Of a stretch of DNA of 64,000 nucleotides, positions 48,607-56,944 are shown piece by piece (within the stretch, counting starts at the first letter, position 1; the number at the start of each line of letters is the position of its first letter). The notes beneath the pieces were generated by a model. The model made no database searches. It was not told where the DNA came from and saw only the letters and a list, made by a program, of their open reading frames with translations. The position numbers and the translations under genes were made by a program. The stretch is from positions 62,001 through 126,000 of the forward strand of contig NZ_JAQMWP010000017.1 of assembly GCF_030403745.1 (NCBI RefSeq), read 5' to 3'. This DNA is from Streptomyces sp. S.PB5. GTDB taxonomy: Bacteria; Actinomycetota; Actinomycetes; Streptomycetales; Streptomycetaceae.

Positions 48607-50205
48607 TCAGAGAGGGATGTTGCCGTGGCGGCGTTCCGGCATCGGGGCACGCTTGCCGCGCAGGGCCCGCAGGGCGCGGCAGATGTGGGCGCGGGTGTCG
48701 CGCGGGGCGATGACGGCGTCGACGTAGCCGCGCTCGGCGGCGAGGTAGGGGGTGCCGTAGGTGCTCTCGTACGCGGTGACCAGGCGGGTGCGCAGGGCCT
48801 CGGGGTCGGCCGCGGCGGCGAGTTCGCGGCGGTGCAGGACGCCCACCGCGCCCTCGGCGCCCATGACGGCGATCCGGGCGGTGGGCCAGGCGAGGTTGAT
48901 GTCGGCGCCCAGGTGCTTGGAGCCCATCACCGCGTACCCGCCGCCGTACGCCTTGCGCACCACCACCGTGACCTTGGGGACGGTCGCCTCGGCGTAGGCG
49001 TACAGGAGTTTGGCGCCGCGCCGGATGATGCCGGCCTGCTCCTGGCGGACGCCGGAGAGATAGCCCGGGACGTCGGCGAAGGTCAGCAGGGGGATGCCGA
49101 ACGCGTCGCAGAACCGTACGAACCGTGCGGCCTTCTCGGAGGCGTCGATGTCGAGGACGCCGGCCGCGTGCAGCGGCTGGTTGGCGACGACACCGACGGC
49201 GCTGCCCTCGACGAGGGCCAGGGCGCAGATGATGTTCGGCGCGAACAGCTCCTGGATCTCCAGGAGTTCACCGTCGTCGACGACCGCGCGCAGGATGTCG
49301 CGCATGTCGTAGGCCTGTCCGAGCCGGTCCGGCACCAGCGCGTCGAGACACGGTCCGGCGGGTGCGGCCCCGGGCGCGTACTGCGGGGGCCGGTCCAGGT
49401 TGTTGGCGGGCAGGTACGACAGCAGGTCCCGTACGGTGTCGAGGGCGTTGACCTCGTCGGCGGCGAGGAAGTGGGCGTTGCCGTTGAGGGTGTTGCTGGT
49501 GCGGGCGCCGCCCAGTTCCTCGGCGCTGGTGTGCTCGCCGGTGACCGTCTCGATGACGTCGGGGCCGGTGACGAACATGTGCGAGGCGCCGTCGACCATC
49601 ACGGTGAAGTCGGTGATGGCGGGCGAGTAGGCGGCTCCGCCGGCGCAGGGGCCGAGGACGACCGAGATCTGCGGGATCACTCCGGACGCCTGTACGTTGC
49701 GGCGCACCAGTTCGGCGTAGAGGGCGAGCGAGGTGACGCCTTCCTGGATGCGGGCGCCGCCGCCGTCGTTGAGGCCGATGACCGGGCAGCCCGTCTTGAG
49801 GGCGAGGTCCATCAGCGCGAGGGTCTTCTCCCCGAAGGCCTCCCCCATGCTGCCGCCGAAGACCGTGGCGTCCTGGGCGAAGACACAGACCTGCCGGCCG
49901 TCGATCGTGCCGAATCCGGTGACCACTCCGTCGCCGTACGGGCGCCCGGCCCCGTCGCCGGTGTCCCGGGCTCGCACGAACAGGCCCGTCTCGGTGAACG
50001 AGCCCGCGTCCAGTAAGAGATCGATCCGCTCGCGAGCCCCGTACTCCCCGCGTCTGCGGGGCCCGTTCGGGGCGACCGCCCGCATCCGGCGGTGCTCCAG
50101 TGCGGTGATGCGCTCGGTGGTCCGGTCGGCGAGCGCATCACCGCTGGGCCCCGGCCCCCTCTCCTGAACCGGCCTCGTCCTGGCTGTCTCCACCTCTACT
50201 GCCAT
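48607..50205 (-). CDS. Acyl-CoA carboxylase beta subunit of the PKS operon (AccD4-like position)
   Basis: This 532-aa carboxyltransferase has the motifs GPCAGGAAYSP and KAYGGGYAVMGSKHLGADINLAWPT. The residue equivalent to the S. coelicolor specificity position 422 is Ala (about 425), unlike Asp of PccB or Ile of AccB. A different, perhaps bulkier, acyl-CoA is therefore likely. In mycobacteria AccD4 makes the carboxylated long-chain extender for Pks13. The ATG at 50205 follows GGAGGTGGTC. It is 113 bp upstream of the ligase gene on the same strand and starts the operon. No epsilon or alpha subunit is nearby. Confidence 0.88.
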   Translation of the reverse strand: MAVEVETARTRPVQERGPGPSGDALADRTTERITALEHRRMRAVAPNGPRRRGEYGARERIDLLLDAGSFTETGLFVRARDTGDGAGRPYGDGVVTGFGTIDGRQVCVFAQDATVFGGSMGEAFGEKTLALMDLALKTGCPVIGLNDGGGARIQEGVTSLALYAELVRRNVQASGVIPQISVVLGPCAGGAAYSPAITDFTVMVDGASHMFVTGPDVIETVTGEHTSAEELGGARTSNTLNGNAHFLAADEVNALDTVRDLLSYLPANNLDRPPQYAPGAAPAGPCLDALVPDRLGQAYDMRDILRAVVDDGELLEIQELFAPNIICALALVEGSAVGVVANQPLHAAGVLDIDASEKAARFVRFCDAFGIPLLTFADVPGYLSGVRQEQAGIIRRGAKLLYAYAEATVPKVTVVVRKAYGGGYAVMGSKHLGADINLAWPTARIAVMGAEGAVGVLHRRELAAAADPEALRTRLVTAYESTYGTPYLAAERGYVDAVIAPRDTRAHICRALRALRGKRAPMPERRHGNIPL

Positions 50206-50559
50206 GACCACCTCCGAAATGGCTTTCGAATATGGCAGGGCCGGTGGGGCGAGCCGGGTCCATCACTGTTCTGTTTGCGGAAGATGAGTCCGGCGGGGCA
50301 GAGGTTGGTGCGGGGATGACAAGGGCCCGGGCGTCACGGGGCTCAGTAGCTGACCGCGGGCCGGGGCGAGACGCCGGCCGATCACCTCCACGCGCAGGGC
50401 CCGGCTTCCGGGCCGTACGTACGGCATCGAGGTCCATGACCGTCACCGGAAGGGCACAACCATGCGTTGTGGCTCGGGAGTATGGCGGTTGCTTGATCCG
50501 CGGGTCCTCGGCCCGCTTGGATGCCCTTGGTCCGCGGCGGGTGGCGCGAGAGGTGGGGG
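50206..50559. other. Upstream region of the mycolate-like operon
   Basis: This stretch of about 350 bp separates the carboxylase start from the decayed MFS gene. An A/T-richer segment with TTCGAATATGGC-type sequence lies just upstream of the ATG and may hold the promoter. No gene is supported. Confidence 0.4.
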
Positions 50560-51360
50560 CATGGGGCGGTCCTTCGGGTGGCTGCACGACTTCTGGTTGT
50601 GTCCGTGCTCGTCGCGGCGGCCGACATCACCTTCACCGCGGCCTCCGGCGCCTGCCTGAAGGCCCTGGTGCCTCCCGGGACCTGCTGGTCGCAGGCAGCC
50701 GGTTCGAGGCCACCTCATGGACGGCCACCATGATCGGACCGACTCTGGGCGGTGCGGCGATCGGTGTGTTCCGGCCCGTGGTGACCGTCGCCGCCGACGC
50801 CGTCAGCCATCTGCTGTCGGCGGTGGGGATCCGCGCCATGGGCGGACAGGGCGATGCGCGTCCGGTGCGGACCGCGGCGGAGGGCCGGCCCAAGGCCGGT
50901 GACCTTTTCGGCGGCTGGCGGTTCCTCCTCGCCGATCCGGTGCTGCGACCGCTGTTCCTGAACACCGTCCTGGTCAACGCCCTGACCATGCCGGCGGTCC
51001 CCCTGCTGACCGTCCTCATGCTCGGCCCTGGCCGGTCGGGCTCGCCTTCGTCGGTCCGGGGCTGCCCGGGCTGCTGCTCGTGATGCTCCTCGAACTCGGA
51101 GTGATCACCAGCTGCGCCGTCCACAACCCGGTGCCGGCCACCTGCCGGCTCGACCGCACCCCGCCCGACCGTGTCGCCCGCACGCTCTCGGCCTGGTCCG
51201 TCAGCAACAAGCTGACCACGGCCGCCCTCACCGCCGCCCGGGGTCTGCTCGCCGCGGTCACCGGCCCCGTATCGCCCTCGCCGCGGCCGGGGTCCTCCTG
51301 CTCGCCACACCGCTTCTGCTCCCGTCGTCCGAGCACGCCCGGCAGCTCACCGCCGCGTGA
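50560..51360 (+). pseudogene. MFS transporter remnant with several frameshifts
   Basis: Membrane-protein fragments appear in successive frames. LLVVSVLVAAADITFTAASGACLKALVP comes first, then FEATSWTATMIGPTLGGAAIGVFRPVVTVAADAVSHLLSAVG, and FLLADPVLRPLFLNTVLVNALTMPAVPLLTVLML. The last are LLLVMLLELGVITSCAVHNPV and, in a third frame, IALAAAGVLLLATPLLLP. The order fits an MFS exporter missing its N-terminal spans. At least three frame changes are needed, so the gene is dead. Confidence 0.8.
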
Positions 51361-51427
51361 TGAGCCCGCCGCGCACCGCCGTGCGACGAACCCGCCGCGC
51401 ACCACCGGACGTCGACCCGGTCGTCAC

Positions 51428-52650
51428 TCACAGCCGCACGATGATCAGTGCCGTGTCGTCCGTGGCGCCAGCCTGCGGGAGCAGTTCGAGCAGGACCGCG
51501 TCCGCCATGGCCTCCGGGTCGGCCTCCCGGTGGCGGGCGAGGGAGTCCGCGAGGCGTCCGAGGCCGGTCCCGATGTCCTCACGGCGGCGTTCCACCAGGC
51601 CGTCGGTGTAGAGCACCAGCGTCGCGCCGTCGCCGAAGACGGTCGACGCCTGGGGACGGGGTCGGGGCCGGCGTCCAGCGGCGGGTCGGTCGCCCCGTCG
51701 AGGAACTCCACCTCGCCGTCGGCGTGGACGAGCGCGGGCGGAAGGTGTCCCGCACTGCTGTAGGTGATGGTGCGGGCCTCGAAGTCGATGAACGTGGTGA
51801 CCGCCGTGGCGCACTCCGCGCCGGGCACCACGTGCGCGTAGCGGCCCAGCACGTCCAGTGCCTGCGCGGGGCCCTCGGCCACCCGTGACGCGGCGCTCAG
51901 CGCACTGCGCAGCTGGCCCATCACGCAGGACGCCGCCAGCCCGTGCCCGACGACATCGCCGACCGCGACGCCGATGCGGTCGCCGCCGACCAGGTCCACG
52001 ACGTCGTACCAGTCGCCGCAGACGTTCAGCGCGCCGACCGCGGGGCGGTAGCGGACGGCCGCGCGGTGGTCCCGTACGAGCCGGGGTGCGGGGAGCATCG
52101 CCTCCTGGAGGGCGAGGGCCACCTCGCGCTCCCGGGCGTGGGCCTTGCGCAGCCGCTCGTTGACCTCCTGCAACTCCCGTGCACGGATGTACAGTTCGGC
52201 CTCCAGGGCCCGGGCCCGGGTGCCGACCGGGCCGCCGCGGTCGCGGATGAACTCGGTGACCTCCTCCACGCGGTGCACGAGCAGGACGACCTCGCCGTCG
52301 GGGCCGAGGACGGGGGCGTTGACCGGACTCCAGTAGCGCTCCTCCCAGCGCTCCGGCTGCTGAAGCGACTGGACGTCGTACCGCTGCACGGCCATCGTGT
52401 CCCGCTCGCCGGTGGCCAGGACCCGCTGCAGCGAGGCGGCCAGGTTGCGCATGCCGGAGGCGGCCGGGTCGCCGGGGTTGTCGGGGAAGACGTCGAAGAG
52501 GTGGTTGCCGACCAGTTGCCCCCGGCTGCGGCCGGACATGCGCACGAACTCCTCGTTGGCGTCCGCGTACACCAGTCCGGGTGTCAGGACCGCCACCATG
52601 CCGGGCAGCGCCTGGAACACCGCCGCGTAGTCGATCTCCGCGTCCGCCAT
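51428..52650 (-). pseudogene. PAS-SpoIIE (PP2C) phosphatase with an apparent frameshift
   Basis: An intact reading starts at ATG 52650. It has a PAS domain (residues 1-130), a coiled linker (IRARELQEVNERLRKAHARERE) and a SpoIIE PP2C domain (VCGDWYDVVDLVGGDRIGVAVGDVVGHGL). The frame is lost near 51652-51655, in a run of four G on the plus strand. The correct C-terminus (STVFGDGATLVLYTDGLVERR to TDDTALIIVRL) continues in the next frame to 51428. One missing base in a homopolymer explains everything, so a sequencing error is as likely as a real mutation. The active enzyme would dephosphorylate an anti-sigma antagonist. Confidence 0.85.
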
Positions 52651-52783
52651 GGCTCTGCCGCCTCACTGCCGATATCGCACCACTTCCCACGATATGGGCC
52701 GCGCCGTCCGGGGGGCCTCCCCCGGACCCGGGCACCGGAAATTCGGTTGCCCCCGGCCCGCCGTCGCCCACTAGATTCCGCGC

Positions 52784-53890
52784 ATGGCAGACATCCAGGG
52801 CTCGTACGACGATCTGTTCACCGCTGTGCCGAACGCGCTGGCCGCCTTCCTGGACGCCGGGGACGTCGGCGGTTCGGCCGCGGTCTTCGTGGACGGCGAG
52901 CCCGTGGTCGACGTGTGGGGCGGTTTCGCGGACGCGGACCGCAGCGTGCCGTGGCAGCGGGACACCGTCGCCAACGTCTTCTCCGTCACCAAGACGATGA
53001 CGGCCCTGTCCGCGCTGATCCTCGCGGACCGGGGCGAGCTCGACGTGGACGCGCCGGTCTCCCGTCACTGGCCGGAGTTCGCGGCGGCGGGCAAGGAGAA
53101 GGTGCTCGTACGGCATCTGCTCTCGCACACCGCGGGTCTGCCGGACTACGACGGCCCGGTCGCGGAGCTGTACGACTGGCCGTCCGTGACGTCCCGGCTC
53201 GCCGCCCTGACCCCGCAGTGGGAACCGGGCACCGCGGCCGGCTACCACTCCCTGACGCAGGGTTTCCTGGTGGGCGAGGTGCTCCGCCGGATCACGGGAC
53301 GCACCGTGGGCGAGTTCTTCGCCCGGGAGGTGGCCGCACCGCTCGGAGCGGACTTCAGCATCGGCCTGTCCGCGGAACGCGACCACCGTGTGGCCCTCAC
53401 CGTCCCGCCGCCGGGCCGGGACGAGGACTACGTCGCGGGCGCCCCCGACCAGGACGCGTCACCCTCCACGGCGACCGGCATCCGTCTGCGCGACGGCAAC
53501 AGCGTGGCCTGGCGCCGCGCCCAGATCCCGGCGGCGAGCGGCTTCGGCAACGCCCGCTCGGTCGCCCGCGCGCAGTCCGTGATGGCCTGCGCGGGCACGG
53601 TGTCCGGGGTACGGCTGCTGTCCCCGGCGGGCGTCGAGCGGGCCTTCGAGGAGCAGTACACCGGCGAGGACCGCATCCTGGGCATGCCGGTCAGCTGGGG
53701 CCTCGGTTACGGCCGGTTCGGCACCACGTACGGCTGGGGCGGCTGGGGCGGTTCCCTGGTCATGATCGATCCCGGGGCCCGGATGACGGTCGCGTACGTG
53801 ACCAACCAGATGCGGGAGCCGGAGGCGGACAACCGAGGGCTGGAGCTGGTGATGGCGGCGTACGAGGGCTTGCAGGGGCTGGGCGGCTGA
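52784..53890 (+). CDS. Serine hydrolase, class C beta-lactamase/EstB family
   Basis: This 368-aa protein has the SxxK catalytic motif SVTK (Ser67, Lys70), a Tyr motif in AAGYHSLTQGFLVG, and a late GWGGWGGS segment replacing KTG. It has no signal peptide, so it is probably a cytoplasmic esterase or peptidase. The ATG at 52784 begins MADIQGSYDDL, and the gene is divergent from the phosphatase. The family is broad and the substrate is unknown. Confidence 0.88.
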   Translation: MADIQGSYDDLFTAVPNALAAFLDAGDVGGSAAVFVDGEPVVDVWGGFADADRSVPWQRDTVANVFSVTKTMTALSALILADRGELDVDAPVSRHWPEFAAAGKEKVLVRHLLSHTAGLPDYDGPVAELYDWPSVTSRLAALTPQWEPGTAAGYHSLTQGFLVGEVLRRITGRTVGEFFAREVAAPLGADFSIGLSAERDHRVALTVPPPGRDEDYVAGAPDQDASPSTATGIRLRDGNSVAWRRAQIPAASGFGNARSVARAQSVMACAGTVSGVRLLSPAGVERAFEEQYTGEDRILGMPVSWGLGYGRFGTTYGWGGWGGSLVMIDPGARMTVAYVTNQMREPEADNRGLELVMAAYEGLQGLGG

Positions 53891-54421
53891 TCGCCCCGGG
53901 GGCCTGCGAGGCGGACCGTCGCCGACGCCGTGACCGGGGTGCGGCCGCCTGGGGCACCGCAGCCGGCCCGCACGGCCTCGGCGACGGCTCGCTCGGGGCC
54001 CGGCCTCGGTCGTGATGCGGGGGGGGGATCACGAGGACAACCGGGACCGTACGACCCGGCCCGCCCCCTCAGCCCCGCCATCGGAGTGCGGCCGCCCCGG
54101 GCACCGCAGCCGGCCCGCACGGCCTCGGAGACGGCTCGCTCGGGGCCCGGCCTCGGTCGTGATGCGGGAGGTCCACGAGGACATCCGGGACCGTACGACC
54201 CGGCCCGCCCCCTCAGCCCCTGCGCGGTCCACCGGGCCTCGCCGCCTCCCTCACGGCGCACCCCCGAACCCGCGCCCGACCGCACCGCCGGCCGCCCCTG
54301 ACCGCCTCCGTATCCCGCGAACTCCGCTCCCGACCTCGTCCACCCGGATGCGCCGCAGGCCCCTCCTGGCGCATTCTTGCTGTGTCGCCCGTGCGGCGGC
54401 ACAGGGACGAGGCAGAGGCCG
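53891..54421. other. Non-coding interval with a tandem duplication
   Basis: This 531-bp gap consists largely of two near-identical units of about 135 bp, annotated separately. Both strands have long open frames here, but they are the expected product of GC-rich repeats and carry no domains or ribosome binding sites. Confidence 0.6.
53939..54220. repeat. Two-copy tandem repeat, period 147 bp
   Basis: Unit 1 starts at 53939 and unit 2 at 54086, both with GTGCGGCCGCC. Both share GCACCGCAGCCGGCCCGCAC, GGCTCGCTCGGGGCCCGGCC and GACCGTACGACCCGGCCCGC, and both end in CCCCTCAGCCCC (54076 and 54220). They differ at a few bases and by a 3-bp length change near a G run (GGGGGGGGGATCAC versus GGAGGTCCAC). 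Confidence 0.85.
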
Positions 54422-56872
54422 ATGACTGGGAGCGGCGAGGACGCGCACCGGATGCCGGGACGGCTGGCCGCGCTGCTGATCGGTGCCTCGACGGAGGCGA
54501 TCGCCGCGGCCGGGGGTCATGCCGGTGGCGTCTACCTGCGTTCGAGCACGCCGGGGGTGCTGCGTCTGGCGGTGCTGGCCGGGTTGCCGGGGCCGCTGTT
54601 CAGGCCGTGGTGGCGGCTGCACGCCGACCGGCCGTTCCCCGTCGCCGATGCCTACCGGCTGGGCGTGCAGGTCGTGCTGCCGAACGCCACCGAGACGATG
54701 CGGCGCTATCCGCAGTTCGCCGCCGGTCTGCCGTTCCAGTTCGGGTCGCTGTACGTGCCCGTCGCCGACGCGTCGACGACGTACGGCGTGCTCAGTGTGC
54801 TGCGGCCCGCCGCCGCGGACGCCACCGAGGTGCTCGCCGAGCGGGAGCGGCTGGCGCGGGTCGCGGAGGAACTGGCCCGGCGGCTCGGGAGCCTCAGGGA
54901 TGCCGGCCCCGTCATCTGGGACGACGAGCCCCTGTGTGTGCGGCCGCCGGCCGCGCACCCGTCGGCGGGCCGGCTCGGCCGCTTCGCCTGGGACCCGGCG
55001 ACCGGCGTGGTGACCGCGGACGCCCATCTGCACGCCCTGGTGGGGGTCACGCCCACGGACTTCGACGGGACCGCCCGGGCGCTGGCCGAGGCCGTCGCCC
55101 CCGACGACGCCGAGCGTGTGCTGGCCGCGCTGCGGGAGGCGGCCGCGAGCACCCCGTCACTGCCGCTGTACGTGCGGGCCGCGGACGGCGGTCTGCGGCT
55201 GATGGAGTTCTGGACGCCGGACGCCTCCGCGGCCGGATCGGACGCGCGACCGGTGCGCGGGTTCGTCCTCGATCCCGGGCCGGGTGCGGCCGGTGACGCG
55301 GCCGCGGACCTGCTGCCGGAGGGTGTGTTCTGCCTGGACCGGCTCGGGCTGGTGGCGTACGCCAATCCGCGCGCCGCACAGCTGCTGCACCGGCCGCGGG
55401 AGGTGCTGCTGGGCCGTCCGCTGTGGGAGGGCGTGCCCTGGCTGAACGAGCCCGACGTCGAGGACCATCTGCGCAGCGCCCTGCTGTCCCCGGACCCGGT
55501 GCACCTCCATGTACGACGGCCGCCCGGCCTGGACGCCTCCTACGAGGGCGACTGGCTCGCGCTGTCGGTCTATCCCGGCCCGGACGTGCTGACCTGCACG
55601 GTGCAGCCGACGCGCCGGATGCCGGACTCCGCGGAGGCCGACGGCGCCGCCACGTCGTCCCTGGCGCCGCTGTACCGCCCCATCGTCCTCGCCATCGCGC
55701 TGACCGAGGCGGTCACCGCCCGTCAGGTGTCCGCCGTGGTGATGAAGGAGCTGCTCCCCGCGTTCGGCGGCCGCCGTCTGGCGCTGTACCTGCTTCAGGA
55801 CCGGCATCTGTATCTGGCCTGGGAGTCCGGCTTCCCGCCGGGCTTCCTCGCCCCCTTCGACGGGGTGGGACTCGACGCGCATCTGCCCGGCGTCGAGACG
55901 CTCACCACCGGCCGCCCGCTGTTCTTCGACTCGATGCAGCAACTCACCGCCGCCTACCCGGGGATCCCGCTGGACGCGACGGAGGGCGCCCGCGCGTTCC
56001 TGCCGCTGATCGCCTCCGGGCGCCCCGTCGGCTCCTGCATCCTGGGCTTCGACCGCCCCCGCACCTTCAGCGGCGAGGAGCGCTCGGTGCTCACCGCGCT
56101 CGCCGGACTGATCGCCCACGCGATGGAGAAGGCTCAGCGCTACGAGAGCGAGGCCGCGCTGGCCCGGGGCCTCCAACAGGCGCTGCTGCCCCGCCGTCTG
56201 ACGGACCATCCGCTGGTGGAGACCGCGGGCCGCTATCTGCCCGGCACCCAGGGCATGGAGGTGGGCGGGGACTGGTACGACGTGGTCGAGTCGGGCGACG
56301 GTCTGGCCCTGGTCATCGGGGACGTGCAGGGACACGGTGTGCAGGCCGCCGCGACCATGGGCCAACTGCGCACCGCCGTACGGGCGTTCGCGCTCGGTGA
56401 CCGGCCGCCCGACGAGGTGATGAGCGGCACGAACCACCTCCTCATCGACCTCGACCCCGGGCAGTTCGCCAGCTGCTGCTACATCCGCCTCGATCCGGTC
56501 ACCGGGCTCGCCCGGGTGGCTCGCGCGGGGCACCCGCCGCCCCTGCTGCGCAACCCGGACGGCAGCACCCGCGTCCTCGACCTGCCCGGCGGGGTCGTGC
56601 TCGGCGTGGACCCGGGCGCCCGTTACCCGGTCACGGAGTTGCGGATCGAGCCCGGCGCCGTCCTGGCGCTCTACACCGACGGGCTGGTGGAGCGGCCCGG
56701 CGGTGACATCGACGACGGCATCAGCGCCCTGCGGGTGGCCCTCGCCCGCGCCGGGACCCCCACGGCACGGCTCGCGGGCATCGCCGACCGGCTCACCACG
56801 GCGGCCCGGCACGCCGCCGACCGCCCTGACGACATCGCCCTGTTGCTCGCCACCCGCAGGAGACCGCGTTGA
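54422..56872 (+). CDS. PAS/GAF-containing SpoIIE-type PP2C phosphatase
   Basis: This 816-aa soluble signalling protein starts with a GAF-like region (residues 10-160). Two PAS-like segments follow (GRFAWDPATGVVTADAHLHALVGVTP and GVFCLDRLGLVAYANPRAAQLL), then a second GAF (about 420-580). The C-terminal SpoIIE PP2C domain has GGDWYDVVESGDGLALVIGDVQGHGV, ALYTDGLVERPGGD and DDIALLLATR. The metal-binding Asp residues are present. The ATG at 54422 follows GAGGCAGAGGCCG. It likely acts on anti-anti-sigma factors in a partner-switching pathway. Confidence 0.88.
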   Translation: MTGSGEDAHRMPGRLAALLIGASTEAIAAAGGHAGGVYLRSSTPGVLRLAVLAGLPGPLFRPWWRLHADRPFPVADAYRLGVQVVLPNATETMRRYPQFAAGLPFQFGSLYVPVADASTTYGVLSVLRPAAADATEVLAERERLARVAEELARRLGSLRDAGPVIWDDEPLCVRPPAAHPSAGRLGRFAWDPATGVVTADAHLHALVGVTPTDFDGTARALAEAVAPDDAERVLAALREAAASTPSLPLYVRAADGGLRLMEFWTPDASAAGSDARPVRGFVLDPGPGAAGDAAADLLPEGVFCLDRLGLVAYANPRAAQLLHRPREVLLGRPLWEGVPWLNEPDVEDHLRSALLSPDPVHLHVRRPPGLDASYEGDWLALSVYPGPDVLTCTVQPTRRMPDSAEADGAATSSLAPLYRPIVLAIALTEAVTARQVSAVVMKELLPAFGGRRLALYLLQDRHLYLAWESGFPPGFLAPFDGVGLDAHLPGVETLTTGRPLFFDSMQQLTAAYPGIPLDATEGARAFLPLIASGRPVGSCILGFDRPRTFSGEERSVLTALAGLIAHAMEKAQRYESEAALARGLQQALLPRRLTDHPLVETAGRYLPGTQGMEVGGDWYDVVESGDGLALVIGDVQGHGVQAAATMGQLRTAVRAFALGDRPPDEVMSGTNHLLIDLDPGQFASCCYIRLDPVTGLARVARAGHPPPLLRNPDGSTRVLDLPGGVVLGVDPGARYPVTELRIEPGAVLALYTDGLVERPGGDIDDGISALRVALARAGTPTARLAGIADRLTTAARHAADRPDDIALLLATRRRPR

Positions 56873-56944
56873 GACGACGTGAACAACCTGTCACGGTGTG
56901 TGACGCCTCTCGCCTCCTGGGGCCGTGCAGTGTAGACATGGCAC

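Noticed and set aside
53939..54220. Possible CRISPR array or coding tandem repeat
   Set aside because: There are only two units, each about 135 bp, with no spacer pattern. Frames through it lack domains.
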